Below are positions 11,817-12,104 of a stretch of DNA of 12,104 nt, piece after piece. Under the pieces are notes generated by a model, which did no database searches, was not told the origin of the DNA, and worked only from the letters and a program-made list of their open reading frames with translations. The stretch is from Clostridia bacterium (GTDB lineage Bacteria > Bacillota > Clostridia > Christensenellales > Borkfalkiaceae). Each line of letters begins with the position of its first letter. Position 1 is the stretch's first letter. The translations under genes and the position numbers were made by a program. The stretch covers positions 1-12,104 of the forward strand of contig JAFTMQ010000033.1 of assembly GCA_017452305.1 (NCBI GenBank), read 5' to 3'.

Positions 11817-11889
11817 AGGGTGCTGTTTACCGATTATTTCAAAGTTTTGTTTTGTGAAAGAATACCCTAAAACGCAGAAAAAATACCTA

Positions 11890-11917
11890 TTGCATTTTGA
11901 TAAAAAGCGAGTATAAT
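11890..11917 (+). promoter_or_regulatory. Upstream promoter of the right-edge gene
   Basis: TTGCAT (11890-11895) and TATAAT (11912-11917), spacer 16 bp. This is the first of two tandem candidates; the leader would be about 110 nt. Confidence 0.5.
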
Positions 11918-11970
11918 TTGATAGAGCAAAACAAAGCGGGGTAATTTTCAAAGAAAATTTATGCGAGTAC

Positions 11971-11999
11971 TTGCAATCCGTGAAAAAATTTGCTACAAT
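11971..11999 (+). promoter_or_regulatory. Downstream promoter of the right-edge gene
   Basis: TTGCAA (11971-11976) and TACAAT (11994-11999), spacer 17 bp. It would start about 30 nt before the ATG at 12037. Confidence 0.6.
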
Positions 12000-12036
12000 A
12001 AAATAGGAAGGAAAATTAAACAAGGAGTGTGTGATT

Positions 12037-12104
12037 ATGACCTACGAACAAGCCAAATCCTTATTGGAAACAAAGGGGCAAACCCACCTTTTAAAATATT
12101 ATGA
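12037..12104 (+). CDS. Partial CDS, probable UDPGP-family nucleotidyltransferase (N-terminus only)
   Basis: Twenty-two codons before the window ends: MTYEQAKSLLETKGQTHLL and then KYY. AAGGAG at 12022-12027 lies 9 nt upstream. Openings of the form YxQAxxLLxxxxQxHLLxxYxxL are typical of UDPGP type 1 proteins, a family that includes UTP-glucose-1-phosphate uridylyltransferase and UDP-N-acetylglucosamine pyrophosphorylase. The gene start is well supported. The family call rests on a short segment and needs the rest of the gene. Confidence 0.55.
   Translation, partial: MTYEQAKSLLETKGQTHLLKYY

Overview
The window looks like a chromosomal segment of an uncultured Gram-positive (Firmicutes, Clostridia-like) bacterium. 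The reasons are a SigB/SigF-type partner-switching operon, near-consensus sigma-A promoters with 16-17 bp spacers, strong AGGAG-type ribosome binding sites, many intrinsic terminators, a predicted ECF-type vitamin importer and an XRE regulator typical of Clostridia. Nearly all genes stop with TAA; the XRE gene stops with TGA, so TGA is a stop codon here. The order or genus cannot be fixed from the sequence; a Christensenellales-like gut lineage is only a guess. I see no tRNA, rRNA, CRISPR array, transposase or phage gene.

Layout, left to right. Positions 1-330 carry the C-terminal end of a putative 10-TM heavy-metal exporter, interrupted by an in-frame TGA. Positions 421-2201 are a tight four-gene stress/sporulation-type sigma operon: a STAS anti-anti-sigma factor, a degenerate RsbW-like protein, a SigB/F/G-family sigma factor and a second small GHKL ATPase. 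It ends in a long terminator. On the minus strand, 2328-3695 encodes a polytopic membrane protein with a Glu/Ala-rich linker and a soluble C-terminal domain. A 317-bp AT-rich divergent promoter region follows. Then comes a PucR/CdaR-type regulator (4013-5032), whose leader contains a terminator-like hairpin, and an S41 C-terminal-processing peptidase (5131-6507). Two back-to-back terminators separate it from a convergent transketolase gene (6739-8739, minus).

Positions 8875-10325 form a cobalamin module: a consensus promoter, a cobalamin riboswitch with a readable antiterminator/terminator platform, a DUF4430 (transcobalamin-like) lipoprotein and an ECF transporter S component. The likely logic is that the lipoprotein captures corrinoid at the cell surface and passes it to the ECF importer, with the riboswitch shutting the pair off when cobalamin is plentiful. 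An almost exact 20-bp copy of a riboswitch internal segment lies between the two genes.

The right end holds, on the minus strand, an XRE regulator fused to a 20-unit Gly-pentad repeat (10374-11204) and a small stand-alone HIRAN-like protein (11351-11764). The first codons of a probable UDPGP-family nucleotidyltransferase follow on the plus strand (12037 onwards), behind two tandem promoters.

The points most worth following up are the sigma operon with one pseudo-ATPase and one near-canonical ATPase, the repeated riboswitch segment, the XRE/pentad-solenoid fusion and the interrupted exporter.
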